From Pseudomonadota bacterium (GTDB taxonomy: Bacteria; Desulfobacterota; Binatia; Binatales; Binataceae), in NCBI GenBank assembly GCA_021324455.1, contig JAJPJA010000003.1:1-45626 (forward strand): 45,626 nucleotides of DNA, given 5' to 3'. Shown here piece after piece: positions 35,955 through 44,492 of this stretch. The notes below the pieces were generated by a model, which was not told the origin of the DNA, made no database searches, and saw nothing but the letters and a program-made list of their open reading frames with translations. The position numbers and the translations under genes were made by a program. Every line of letters begins with the position of its first letter. Within the stretch, counting starts at the first letter, position 1.

Positions 35955-36144
35955 GTTACTTTGCTCCGTCAGGATTAGGGCGGGGCGAACCGCCTCCGCT
36001 CGCGCGCACTTCATATTGTGACCTATTTGCGAGGGGGATCGAAAGAAGCCCGCACCGCGCCGAGGTTTGCGCCGCCCGCCCGCCGATGCTAATTGAACCC
36101 AAATCGCTTTCCCGTTTGAGGACAAATCAGTCCAGGAGCTATCG

Positions 36145-37128
36145 GTGCGTGAAGTGAAATTCGGTATCTTTCTGCCCACCCAGGATTTCGATCAGGCCAG
36201 GGCTGCCGCTCAGAGCGCGGAGCAGCAGGGCTTTTATTCCGTCTCCATCAACGACCACTTCTTTCCCCCGATGAGTCCGGAGCAGCGCAAGGTGCCGCAG
36301 CTGGAATGCTACACCACGCTCAGCGCGATCGCGGCGCTGACCAGCCGCGTCCGGCTTGCGCCGATGGTTACCGCGATGTCCTTCCGCAATCCTGCGCTGC
36401 TGGCCAAGATGATCTCGACGCTGGATCATATCAGCGGCGGCAGATTTATTGCCGGGCTGGGCTCCGGATGGCTGCGCGACGAGTACGACGCCAACGGCTA
36501 TCCATATCCGTCCAATGCCGAACGCCTCGATCAGCTGGCGGAAGGCATCCGCGTGATGAAGGCGATGTGGACCCAGCCGGAGCCGCGATTCGCCGGCCGT
36601 TACTTCAAAATCGACCAGGCCTACAACTTTCCGCAGCCGGTCCAGAAACCGCATCCGCCGGTGATGATTGGCGGCGGCGGCAGCAAGCTGTTGAAGATTG
36701 CCGGTCAGGAAGCCGACATCGTCAATGTCGCCGCGCCGATTACCGCCGGACGCGTCGATATGGCGGCGATGCTCAAATTCGACAAGGCCGAACTCAAACG
36801 CAGGATCGGGATGCTGCGCGATGCCGCCCGCGCGGCCGGGCGCAACCCGGACGCCATCGAAATCAGCGCATTTGTCACCGTGATGCCGGCGGCGGACCAG
36901 GTCCAGGCCGACGCAATCGCCGCGCAGACGGCCCAGGCGATGGGATTTGCCGGCGCGCAGGCGGTGAAGGACTCTCCGATGTTCCTGATCGGCACGCCCG
37001 GCGAAATCAAGCGCGAGATCGGTCTACGCAGAGAAGAATTCGGCATCACCTACTACATCGCCGGTTTCATCGCCGATGAGGCGCGCGACCTGTTTGCCAG
37101 GGCGGTCATGCCGCATTTCGCCCACTGA
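36145..37128 (+). CDS. LLM-class F420/flavin-dependent oxidoreductase
   Basis: 327 residues from GTG 36145, with AGGAG (36132-36136) 8 nt before it. Family marks: VKFGIFLPTQDFDQARAAAQ, TSRVRLAPMVTAMSFRNPALLAKM, GRFIAGLGSGWLRDEYDANG and KPHPPVMIGGGGSKLLKIAG. The C-terminal part (GTPGEIKREIGLRREEFGIT) fits the TIGR-type F420 LLM group. The substrate is unknown. It differs from LLM paralogues A and B (19225 and 44493), so it is a separate subgroup. It converges with sixA (11 nt between stops). Confidence 0.92.
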   Translation: MREVKFGIFLPTQDFDQARAAAQSAEQQGFYSVSINDHFFPPMSPEQRKVPQLECYTTLSAIAALTSRVRLAPMVTAMSFRNPALLAKMISTLDHISGGRFIAGLGSGWLRDEYDANGYPYPSNAERLDQLAEGIRVMKAMWTQPEPRFAGRYFKIDQAYNFPQPVQKPHPPVMIGGGGSKLLKIAGQEADIVNVAAPITAGRVDMAAMLKFDKAELKRRIGMLRDAARAAGRNPDAIEISAFVTVMPAADQVQADAIAAQTAQAMGFAGAQAVKDSPMFLIGTPGEIKREIGLRREEFGITYYIAGFIADEARDLFARAVMPHFAH

Positions 37129-37139
37129 GCGCGCGGTGC

Positions 37140-37631
37140 TCAGAGCGATCGCAATACCCTGGGCGGCAGCGACCAGATCAGGGCGTAGCGGTCCGCGGCG
37201 GGAACGTTGGTCCGTTCCAGGCAGACCACCGCGCCTTTCTTGAACTCAATCTGACACTCGGTAGTCGAACCCGTCAGCATGAAGGAAGCCAGCTCGCCCA
37301 GACCCGGCTGATGCCCGACCAGGGCGACTTCCCTCAGTTGCTCGTAGTTGCGCAGCGCGGACAGGATCTCGGCGGGACCGGCGGAGCCTTGTCCCAGTTC
37401 CGGCAGTTGTTCCATCCGTACTCCGCCCAATCCTTCGGCGATGATGGCGGCGGTCTCCAGCGCCCGCCGCATCGGACTGCTCAGGATGATCTCCGGATGC
37501 ACCTTGATGTCGCGCAGCCCCTTGGCCTGCTCGGTCATCCTTACCCTGCCTTTGGGGGTGAGCGCCCGCTGGGCGTCGCCGGCCGCGTTGTGCTCTTCGG
37601 CTATTCCGTGGCGTACCAGATAAAGCCTCAT
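37140..37631 (-). CDS. sixA: Phosphohistidine phosphatase SixA
   Basis: 163 residues, the usual size, of the histidine phosphatase superfamily: MRLYLVRHGIAEE with catalytic H8 in the RHG motif, ALTPKGRVRMTEQAKGL, SSPMRRALETAAIIAE and VGHQPGLGELASF (second catalytic His). SixA removes phosphate from phosphohistidine in signalling and PTS proteins. SixA-like genes often lie beside CHAD-domain genes, and here a CHAD gene is divergent 160 nt away. No strong ribosome site before ATG 37631. Confidence 0.93.
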   Translation of the reverse strand: MRLYLVRHGIAEEHNAAGDAQRALTPKGRVRMTEQAKGLRDIKVHPEIILSSPMRRALETAAIIAEGLGGVRMEQLPELGQGSAGPAEILSALRNYEQLREVALVGHQPGLGELASFMLTGSTTECQIEFKKGAVVCLERTNVPAADRYALIWSLPPRVLRSL

Positions 37632-37791
37632 GGGATGTAAACTTGAGCGGTGCGGGCGCGCCAGTCAACGAAGTTCAGGGTCGGCCAGGCCGCCGCAGCG
37701 CGAAACCGCAAACCAGCGCACGGATTGCGCAAAAGACCAATTGGTACGGCGGTTGGCGGCGTTGCAGGGCAAGCGCTATCCTTGAACCGTC

Positions 37792-38868
37792 GTGAACGAA
37801 CAATTTAACCCGCCCGCAACGGATCAATCGGCGCCGCCGGCTGCGGGTCCGCGCTCCCGCATACCTGAGGAGCGCGGACGCCTGGAAAAGATGCTGGCGA
37901 AGCAGATGCGCAACTTCACCGCGTTGTTTGCCCAGGTGCTGGTGGAAGAGGACGCCGACGCGGTTCACGATTTGCGAGTCTGCACGCGCCGGCTGCAACA
38001 GATCCTGGCAGCGATGGTTGCGGATAAAACCGTGAACAAGGCGCGCGCCGTCCGGCGCACGCTGCGGCGAGTGAGGCGCGCTTTGGGAACATGGCGCAAC
38101 TGCGACGTGGCGCTGCAAGCGGTCAGGCGCAACGAGCGGCGCACCTCTCATCCGCTGCGCAAAGCCGGATGGAGTCTGGTGCGGGAAAGTATCGCCGCCG
38201 AACGCCAGGCCGCGATCAAAGACGCCCGGCGCCGCCTTTATAAAGCCGGCGGCATTACCTTGAATCATCGCGTTCAACAGATGCTGACGGCGGCGGAGCG
38301 TCCCGGCGGCGTCGATCCGGCCGCCGTGGTGCGCCGCTCGGTTGCCCAGGCCGCTCAGCGCTGGCGGCAGGCGCTGGACGGCGCGAGGGCGGATCGCTCG
38401 GCGGCGCGCGTTCATGCGCTGCGTATCGCCACCAAACGCCTGCGTTACCGGGTTGAACTGGCGCGCGAACTGGGCGCCGATGAGGCCCCCGCGATGATTG
38501 CCTGGTTCAAGTCGCTGCAGGACCGGCTGGGGCATTGGCACGACCGCCAGGAACTCAGCCGCTTCATCGCCCGCGCGCTCGCCGCCTCCGACGTGATGAC
38601 GGCGCAGCCCAAAGTGGCGGTTGAGATGCTCAAAGAGGTCGAGAAGGACCTCAACGCGAGCGCGCGCGAAGTCGATCAGTTGTTTCAGATCGCGTGCGAT
38701 TCCGAGGGCGCCCGCAAGCTGGAAAACTGGGTGAGATCCTATTGCGCGGCGGCCGGTTCCGCGGCTGCGGATTCGCCCGACGCCAACCATGCAAATGCCG
38801 GCGCGCATCCCGGCGAACAGGCGGATAACGCGCCCGAATCTGACGGAAAGGTGCAGAACAACGGATGA
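37792..38868 (+). CDS. CHAD-domain protein
   Basis: 358 residues from GTG 37792. The CHAD domain (about 30-320) is all helical, with its two conserved His-basic motifs VHDLRVCTRRLQQIL (H59) and VHALRIATKRLRYRVELA (H208) and many Arg/Lys that form a basic channel. CHAD domains bind inorganic polyphosphate. The last 50 residues are polar and disordered-looking. No CYTH domain is fused, unlike many CHAD proteins. Its stop overlaps the start of the next gene (ATGA at 38865-38868), a polyphosphate-glucokinase-like ROK kinase, which makes a shared polyphosphate role likely: the CHAD protein may hold or present polyphosphate to the kinase. sixA is divergent upstream. Confidence 0.9.
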   Translation: MNEQFNPPATDQSAPPAAGPRSRIPEERGRLEKMLAKQMRNFTALFAQVLVEEDADAVHDLRVCTRRLQQILAAMVADKTVNKARAVRRTLRRVRRALGTWRNCDVALQAVRRNERRTSHPLRKAGWSLVRESIAAERQAAIKDARRRLYKAGGITLNHRVQQMLTAAERPGGVDPAAVVRRSVAQAAQRWRQALDGARADRSAARVHALRIATKRLRYRVELARELGADEAPAMIAWFKSLQDRLGHWHDRQELSRFIARALAASDVMTAQPKVAVEMLKEVEKDLNASAREVDQLFQIACDSEGARKLENWVRSYCAAAGSAAADSPDANHANAGAHPGEQADNAPESDGKVQNNG

Positions 38869-39593
38869 AGAAGAACGCAGCCGCAGCTCCCGCTTCGGAA
38901 TCCGCCATGCCGCGCACGCTGGCGGTCGATATCGGCGGCACCGGCATCAAGACCATCATCCTCGATCCCGACGGCAAGCCGCTTACCGAACGCGAACGGA
39001 TTCCCACCCCGCCGCGCGCCACACCGAAAAAAGTCATGGCCATAATCGAGCGGATGGCGCATCAGCAGGGCGAGTTCGATCGCGTATCGGTCGGTTTTCC
39101 GGGCGTGGTCAAGGACGGAAAGTTGCTGACCGCGTTCAACCTGGGTCCGGGATGGACCAGGTTCGATTTTCAGAAAGCGCTCAGCAGGCAGTTGATGCGT
39201 CCGGTGCGCATCGCCAATGACGCCGACGTGCAGGGGCTGGGTTCGGTCAGCGGCAAGGGCGTCGAATTGCTGATCACGCTGGGCACCGGCGTCGGATCGT
39301 CGCTGTTCGTGGACGGCCATCTGGCGCATCTGGAGCTGGGGCATCATCCGTTCCGCAAGGGACGGACCTACGAGGACGAACTGGGCAACGCGGCGCTCAA
39401 GCGCAAGGGAGCGCGCAAATGGAACCGCCATCTGCGCGAGGCGTTGCTGATACTGCGTGATACCTTTTGCTACGATCGGTTGTATATCGGCGGCGGCAAC
39501 AGCAGGCACATAAAGGACTCGTTGCCGGCCAATACCCAGATCGTGAGCAATCTGGAGGGGCTGCTCGGCGGGGTGATGCTCTGGCGCGATTAG
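38865..39593 (+). CDS. ppgK: ROK-family kinase, polyphosphate glucokinase-like
   Basis: 242 residues. The ROK fold is clear: DIGGTGIK phosphate loop (from D22), SVGFPGVV, catalytic D119 region in IANDAD (118-121), LGTGVGS (139-145), the glucose-contact motif ELGH (E157-H160) and GGGNSRH (209-215). The ROK zinc motif CXCGXXGC is absent, as in polyphosphate glucokinases, and the TPPRATP segment near 48-54 resembles the one of PpgK. It would phosphorylate glucose using polyphosphate or ATP in the cytoplasm. The start overlaps the CHAD stop by 4 nt (ATGA), so both are translated together. The substrate preference is inferred from family and context, not visible in the sequence. Confidence 0.82.
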   Translation: MKKNAAAAPASESAMPRTLAVDIGGTGIKTIILDPDGKPLTERERIPTPPRATPKKVMAIIERMAHQQGEFDRVSVGFPGVVKDGKLLTAFNLGPGWTRFDFQKALSRQLMRPVRIANDADVQGLGSVSGKGVELLITLGTGVGSSLFVDGHLAHLELGHHPFRKGRTYEDELGNAALKRKGARKWNRHLREALLILRDTFCYDRLYIGGGNSRHIKDSLPANTQIVSNLEGLLGGVMLWRD

Positions 39594-39673
39594 GCGCCCC
39601 TCCCGCATCGCGGCGATGCGCCCCGCGGCCGCATCGTTTGGTCCTCTTCCCGCCAAGGTTTGGGAAATCGCGG

Positions 39674-40471
39674 CTACCAGTCGGGGCCGCGGCCGGGCGC
39701 GTAAGCCATCCCGCTGTGGGCGTTGAGGCCGCCGTCCACCACGACCGTGGTGCCGGTTACGAAGGAGGCCTCATCGGAAGCCAAAAAGAGCGCGACGTTG
39801 GCGACTTCCTGCGGGTCGCCCAGCCGGCCCATGGGAATTCCTTCCGCCACCTGGCGCAGCCATTTGTCCGGATTTCTGCCGATGCCGCGGATTCCCGGCG
39901 TCAGGATCGGGCCCGGACAGATCGCGTTGCATCGTATTCCCTTGCGCGCGTATTCGATCGCAATCACGCGCGAGAGGTTAACCACGCCCGCCTTGGCCAC
40001 GTTGTAGGCGCATTGCAGATAGTCGCCGGCGATTCCCGAGACCGAGGCGGTATTGAGGATCACGCCGCCGCCCTGCTTCAGCATCGCGGTGTTGATTGCG
40101 GCGCGCGACGCGTACCAGTACGCGGTCAGGCTGACGTCCAGCGTGCGCTGCCATCCTTTGAGATCGATATCGGCCGCGCGCACACCCATCACGCTGTAGA
40201 TCGCGTTGTTATGCAGCAGGTCGAGACGGCCGAACTTGTCGAGCGCGAATCCGATCATCGCCTCGACCTGTTCGGGCACGCCGATATTGGCCTCGAACGC
40301 CTCCGCCCTGCCGAACGCGGCGCGAATCTCGCCGACCACGCGCCGCGCGCCTTCCATATTGCGATCGACCACGACCACGCCGGCGCCCTCGCGCGCGTAA
40401 GTCTTCGCGCAGGCCTCGCCGATGCCGGAACCGCCGCCCGTGATCAGACCGATCCTGTTGGCCAGTCTCAT
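39674..40471 (-). CDS. SDR-family oxidoreductase
   Basis: 265 residues, classical short-chain dehydrogenase: TGGGSGIG cofactor loop (11-18), HNNA at about 87-90 in place of NNAG, active-site Ser in TASVSG (143-145), Y156 and K160 in YNVAK, and CPGPILTPG after it. Acidic VVVVDRN after the second strand suggests NAD preference. It follows the acyl-CoA dehydrogenase gene by 8 nt, so both form a unit, perhaps after the amidohydrolase at 41823-42974. It probably oxidises a hydroxyl group of the same degradation route. Confidence 0.92.
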   Translation of the reverse strand: MRLANRIGLITGGGSGIGEACAKTYAREGAGVVVVDRNMEGARRVVGEIRAAFGRAEAFEANIGVPEQVEAMIGFALDKFGRLDLLHNNAIYSVMGVRAADIDLKGWQRTLDVSLTAYWYASRAAINTAMLKQGGGVILNTASVSGIAGDYLQCAYNVAKAGVVNLSRVIAIEYARKGIRCNAICPGPILTPGIRGIGRNPDKWLRQVAEGIPMGRLGDPQEVANVALFLASDEASFVTGTTVVVDGGLNAHSGMAYAPGRGPDW

Positions 40472-40479
40472 GATTGAAA

Positions 40480-41661
40480 TCAGCGTCCTTTGGGCAGTCC
40501 CAAAATACGTTCGGCGATCGCGTTGCGATGGATCTCGGAGGTGCCAGCCTCGATGGTGTTCGCACGGGAGCGCAGAAATCCGAAAGTCCAGCGGCCGTCC
40601 GCGATTGCGCGCGGCTCACCGGGCATCAGTTGACTGGCCGGCCCCTGGATTGCCAGCGCGAAGTCGTACATCCGCTTGTTCAGTTCCGACCAGGCCAGCT
40701 TGTTGACGGAGCCCTCGGGACCCGGAGTGGCGCCTTTAAGCCAGCGCGTGAAGTAACGATAGATCGTGTACTTCATGGTCATCAGATCGACGTAAAATTG
40801 GGCCAGCTCCTGGCGCATCCGCGGATCCTGCACCACCGGCTGCCCGTCTTTGCGCAGCGTGCGCGCCATCTTCACCAGGTCGTCGAAGATGTTGAAGTAG
40901 TCCACGATCGTCGCCAGCGCGAGGGAGCCGCGCTCGTTGGTGAGCGTGGCGACCGCGACCTGCCATCCCTCGTTGATGCGCCCGACGACGTTGGTGCGCG
41001 GCACCCGCACGTTGGTCAGAAAGACTTCGTTGAAGTCGGAGGAGCCGGTGATCTGGCGCAGCGGACGCACCTCGACGCCCGGGTCCTTCATGTCAACAAT
41101 CATGTAGGTGAGTCCGCGATGCTTGGGCGCCCTGGTATCGGTGCGCGCCAGCATCAGGCCGAAGTCGGCCATGTGCGCGCCGGAATTCCAGACCTTGTGG
41201 CCGTTGACGATGAATTCGTCGCCCTGCAGCTCGGCGCGCGTGCGCACCGAACCCAGGTCGGAGCCGGAGCCGGGTTCCGACAGCAGCAGACACCATCGCT
41301 CTTCCCCCGCCAGCGCCCTGGGCAGATAGCGAAGCTTCTGCTCCTCGGTGGCATGGGCCAGCATCACCGGTCCGAACACGGAGACATTGGGCACCGGCGC
41401 CCCCGCCATCGCCATCTCCTCGTTGAAGATTGCCAGCTCGACGTCGCTCAGACCGGCGCCGCCGTATTTTTTAGGCCAGGTGATGCCGAGCAGACCGGCC
41501 TCGCACAGCTTGCGCTGCCATTGTTTAAGGAACGCGTGGTCGGGCTGAATACCCGATTGCGGTGTTCCAGCGCGCGCGGCGTTGGGTGGAAGGTTGGCTT
41601 TGAGGAAGTCGCGGATGCGCTGGCGGAACGCTTCCTGCTCCGGGGTGTAATCGAAATCCAT
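40480..41661 (-). CDS. Acyl-CoA dehydrogenase
   Basis: 393 residues from ATG 41661; the frame extends upstream but similarity begins at MDFDYTPEQEAFRQRIRDFL. Marks: WPKKYGGAGLSDVE, LLSEPGSGSDLGSVRTRAE (FAD and substrate loop), NGHKVWNSGAHMADFG, RPLRQITGSSDFNEVFLT and the C-terminal EAGTSEIHRNAIAERILGLPKG. The enzyme introduces a double bond into an acyl-CoA with FAD and passes electrons to electron-transfer flavoprotein. It is directly followed by the SDR gene (8-nt gap), and both lie behind an amidohydrolase on the same strand. No acyl-CoA ligase is seen, so the activation step is elsewhere. Confidence 0.95.
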   Translation of the reverse strand: MDFDYTPEQEAFRQRIRDFLKANLPPNAARAGTPQSGIQPDHAFLKQWQRKLCEAGLLGITWPKKYGGAGLSDVELAIFNEEMAMAGAPVPNVSVFGPVMLAHATEEQKLRYLPRALAGEERWCLLLSEPGSGSDLGSVRTRAELQGDEFIVNGHKVWNSGAHMADFGLMLARTDTRAPKHRGLTYMIVDMKDPGVEVRPLRQITGSSDFNEVFLTNVRVPRTNVVGRINEGWQVAVATLTNERGSLALATIVDYFNIFDDLVKMARTLRKDGQPVVQDPRMRQELAQFYVDLMTMKYTIYRYFTRWLKGATPGPEGSVNKLAWSELNKRMYDFALAIQGPASQLMPGEPRAIADGRWTFGFLRSRANTIEAGTSEIHRNAIAERILGLPKGR

Positions 41662-41730
41662 TAAATATATTTCTCGATTCCAGGTTTCAGCCAAGAGCCG
41701 CGTGCAGGCCTGACCGGGGGGCTTCGAACG

Positions 41731-41790
41731 CCCTTCTCTCAACCCTGGCCGGGCGGGAGAGGGAAGGAGAACAACCCTCTCCCCAACCAG
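41731..41790. repeat. Possible intergenic repeat (CCCTCTCCC-type)
   Basis: The gap between acyl-CoA dehydrogenase and amidohydrolase holds alternate CCCTTCTCTCAACCC, GGGAGAGGG and CCCTCTCCCCAACC. These words recall the dispersed CCCTCTCCC elements of many GC-rich genomes, and GGGAGAGGG (41755-41763) with CCCTCTCCC (41775-41783) can pair. It looks like a worn copy. Confidence 0.35.
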
Positions 41791-41822
41791 CCACGATCGA
41801 TCCCGGCCCGCGGGTAGCCGGG

Positions 41823-42974
41823 TCAGTTCAGATCAATTCCGTACAGCTTCGCGGCGTTCTCATAGACTATTTTGCGGGTGACGTCTTCGGGCACGCCGGC
41901 GAAATCAGTTTTGATCACTTCGCGCGAATTGGGCCAGGTCGAGTCGGTGTGGGGAAAGTCGGAGGCCCACATGTACTTGTCCGCGCCGAAGAACTGATAG
42001 GTCGCGGGACCGACCGGATCGTCCTGGAATGTGGCCCAGAGCTGGCGGCGCAAATAGTCACTCGGCTTCATCGCGAACTGATGTAATCCGCTCATCACGC
42101 CGTACTTCTCGTATGCGTGATCGAGCCGGTACATGAAATGGGGCAGCCATCCGGTGTCGTTTTCGGCCGAAACCAGCTTCAGATTGGGGTAACGCTCCAG
42201 CACCCCGGACATCAGGATGGTGAACAGGCTCTGCTGCACGTCGGCGGTCATGAACAGGTAGTAACCAACGGTCGAGATTCCCGGCTGATCTTTCTCCGAT
42301 GCGGCGATGTCTTTGGTCGCGCGCCCCACCGGGCTCTTGCCGGCGGCGGTGATGACGTGGAGCGAGATCGGCATATCCAGCTCGGCGGCAGCCGCCCAGA
42401 ACGGATCGTAGATCCTGCTGCTGTAGGGACGGCCTTCGGGAGCGAAGCCCCAGATCATCGCGCCGCGCAATCCCATCTTGCGGCATCGATGCATCTCCTT
42501 GACCGCGGCGTCGATATCGTCGAGCGCGACCAGCGCGATTCCAACCAGGCGCCGGGGGTTGTGCGAGCAGAATTCCGCCAGCCAGTCATTGTAAACGCGG
42601 AAGCAGTCGCGCTGCAGTTCCTGGTCCTGCAATCCGAACAGCGGCATCCCCAGACTGGTATACAGAACTTCGGCCTCGACCCCGTCAACGTCCTGATCCT
42701 TGATGCGCTCCACCGGATCCCATCCGCTGGGGCGGATGGCGTCGTAACCGGAGCCGAAGAACTGCTTGAGCGCCTCGCCGCTGCGTCCGGCCGCCGACAA
42801 CCCCGAAACCGGGAAGGGCCGGATGCCGGGCGCGGTCAGGCATACGCCCAGCCGCCCTTCGGTGGCGACTACGCGCGGCGCCTGATCCTTGAACTTGTGG
42901 TTGACCCGCGAGACCCACAGGTCGGCGGGTTCAAGCATGTGCGAATCGGCGGAGATTATATGCATCGACGCCAT
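41823..42974 (-). CDS. Amidohydrolase family protein (PF04909, paralogue 2)
   Basis: 383 residues from ATG 42974, with GAGGAGG shortly before it. It starts IISADSHMLEPADLW (D-X-H metal site), and has RIKDQDVDGVEAEVLYTSLG, YNDWLAEFCSHNPRRLVG, SLHVITAAG and ASDFPHTDSTWPNSREV. It is clearly a paralogue of 21314-22456 and 43300-44415. The family includes ACMSD-like decarboxylases and hydrolases that use one metal ion. It is divergent from paralogue 3, with a 325-nt control region between, and upstream of acyl-CoA dehydrogenase and SDR on its own strand. This suggests a role in ring or acyl degradation; the substrate cannot be named. Confidence 0.92.
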   Translation of the reverse strand: MASMHIISADSHMLEPADLWVSRVNHKFKDQAPRVVATEGRLGVCLTAPGIRPFPVSGLSAAGRSGEALKQFFGSGYDAIRPSGWDPVERIKDQDVDGVEAEVLYTSLGMPLFGLQDQELQRDCFRVYNDWLAEFCSHNPRRLVGIALVALDDIDAAVKEMHRCRKMGLRGAMIWGFAPEGRPYSSRIYDPFWAAAAELDMPISLHVITAAGKSPVGRATKDIAASEKDQPGISTVGYYLFMTADVQQSLFTILMSGVLERYPNLKLVSAENDTGWLPHFMYRLDHAYEKYGVMSGLHQFAMKPSDYLRRQLWATFQDDPVGPATYQFFGADKYMWASDFPHTDSTWPNSREVIKTDFAGVPEDVTRKIVYENAAKLYGIDLN

Positions 42975-43299
42975 AACCTTACCTCCTCAGTATGTTTGCC
43001 GCTGCTAGCTTTATATTAATCTTCAACTGGGGCACCGTCACCATCAGGCTCAACTGAGTAATGCAACTGAGCATCGGGCCCGCCCGCGCCGCCGCGACGC
43101 TTCCGCCGTACAGCGGTACTCGCGTCAGTACCGGCCGCGGCGGCGTCGGCGCCAGGCCCAACCTTGGCAGGATTGCCGTTTGGCGTCAAACCTTCGGCTG
43201 GCGTGTCGGGATGCCGGTATGGACAGGCGGCAGGCAATCCTTGCCGATGTGTACCCCGCGGTGTTACAAGCGAAGTAAATCCATGCAGGGGGCATAGAC
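42975..43299. promoter_or_regulatory. Divergent control region between amidohydrolase paralogues 2 and 3
   Basis: 325 nt. CAACTGGG at 43024-43031 and CAACTGAG at 43051-43058 and 43064-43071 are direct repeats, and CTCA/TGAG gives the second a partial dyad. An AT-rich stretch with TATAAA on the minus strand (plus 43010-43015) could be a -10 for paralogue 2. On the plus strand TTGCCG (43241-43246) and TACAAG (43265-43270), 18 nt apart, could serve paralogue 3. The repeats fit an operator, but the regulator gene is not seen. No gene is supported here. Confidence 0.4.
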
Positions 43300-44415
43300 A
43301 TGCCGGCCGAGCGAATCGTTTCCGCGGACTCCCACGTGATCGAGCCACCCGACGTCTGGACGGCGCGCATCGAGCGGCGCTTCGCCGACCGGGCGCCCCA
43401 CGTGGTCAATGAATTCAACGGCAAGCCGGGCGACTTCTTTGTCGCCGAGGGGATGCAGCCGCTGGCGATTGCGGCGTTCGCGGTCGCCGGCGTGGATCCG
43501 CAGCAGTTCAAGCACAAGATGCGCGAGGGATACGCCAACGTCCGCCCCGGCGGATGGGACCCCGCCGAACGGATCAAGGATCAGGAACGCGACGGCGTTA
43601 CGGCCGAGGTCATCTATCCCAGCTTCGGGATGCGTCTGTTCCAGATGGACGACGGCGAACTGCGCGAAGCCTGCTTCCGCGCCTATAACGACTGGCTGGC
43701 GGAGTACTGTTCGTACGATCGCAGACGTCTGGCCGGTATCGGCTGTATCGCGCTGGACGACGTTGAACGGGGCACCGCGGAGCTGAACCGTATCGCGGCC
43801 AAGGGGCTCAAGGGTGCGATGATCTGGGGTGAGGCGCCGGCGGAGCGGCCTTACAGCGATTCGCTGTATGATTCTTTCTGGGCGGCGGCGCAGGATTTGG
43901 GCGTGCCCATCAGTCTCCATGTGGTGACCGAGCGGCGCAGCGCTCCGGTGCCCGATCCCAAAAAAGTCAGCATCATGAAGCATTACGTCACGATGCATCA
44001 TGGGATCGAAAAGTCGCTGGTTGATTTAATTCTAGGCGGCGTGCTGGAGCGCTTTCCCAAACTCAGGATCGTATCGGTGGAAAACGACATCGGATGGATT
44101 CCCCATCTGCTGCAGCGCGCCGACCATGCTTACGATCGCTATCGATTTTTGGAACGCGGCGGCGCCATTCCCAATACGCCCAGCTATTATTTCCGCCGCC
44201 AGGTCTACGCCACGTTTCAGGACGACCGCGTGGGAATCGTCACCCGGGAACTGGTGGGCGTGGGCAATCTGATGTGGGCCTCGGACTATCCGCATTCGGA
44301 TTCCACCTGGCCCAATTCGCGCGAAGTAATCGCGCGCGACTTCGCCGGTATCCCGCACGCCGACCGGCGCAGGATCACCGCGGACAATGCGGCGGAGTTA
44401 TACGGCGTAGGCTGA
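43300..44415 (+). CDS. Amidohydrolase family protein (PF04909, paralogue 3)
   Basis: 371 residues from ATG 43300, after AGGGGG about 8 nt before. Family marks: RIVSADSHVIEPPDVW, RIKDQERDGVTAEVIYPSFG, YNDWLAEYCSYDRRRLAG, SLHVVTERR and ASDYPHSDSTWPNSREV. The three paralogues share the same layout, so all keep the D-X-H metal motif and the C-terminal Asp. It converges with the LLM paralogue B gene, with a long inverted repeat between the stops, and diverges from paralogue 2. Substrate unknown. Confidence 0.92.
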   Translation: MPAERIVSADSHVIEPPDVWTARIERRFADRAPHVVNEFNGKPGDFFVAEGMQPLAIAAFAVAGVDPQQFKHKMREGYANVRPGGWDPAERIKDQERDGVTAEVIYPSFGMRLFQMDDGELREACFRAYNDWLAEYCSYDRRRLAGIGCIALDDVERGTAELNRIAAKGLKGAMIWGEAPAERPYSDSLYDSFWAAAQDLGVPISLHVVTERRSAPVPDPKKVSIMKHYVTMHHGIEKSLVDLILGGVLERFPKLRIVSVENDIGWIPHLLQRADHAYDRYRFLERGGAIPNTPSYYFRRQVYATFQDDRVGIVTRELVGVGNLMWASDYPHSDSTWPNSREVIARDFAGIPHADRRRITADNAAELYGVG

Positions 44416-44429
44416 AGCCGGGCGGTGAC

Positions 44430-44491
44430 GAACACAGCCGCCCGCTGCGCTGAAGCGCTGGATTAAATCTGTCCCGCAGGCGGCTCTGTTC
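44430..44491. terminator. Long inverted repeat between convergent genes, likely bidirectional terminator
   Basis: GAACACAGCCGCCCGC (44430-44445) and GCAGGCGGCTCTGTTC (44476-44491) pair in 14 of 16 positions. Inside lies a small stem GCGC-TGAA-GCGC (44447-44458) and ATTAAAT. It fills the 77-nt gap between the stops of the amidohydrolase (44415) and the minus-strand LLM gene (44493). No long T tract is present on either side. Confidence 0.5.
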
Positions 44492-44492
44492 T

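Noticed and set aside
39604..39620. CGCATCG-CGG-CGATGCG stem between the ROK kinase and SDR genes as a terminator
   Set aside because: Only a 7-bp stem without a T tract in a GC-rich gap; chance is likely, although a weak bidirectional terminator cannot be excluded.
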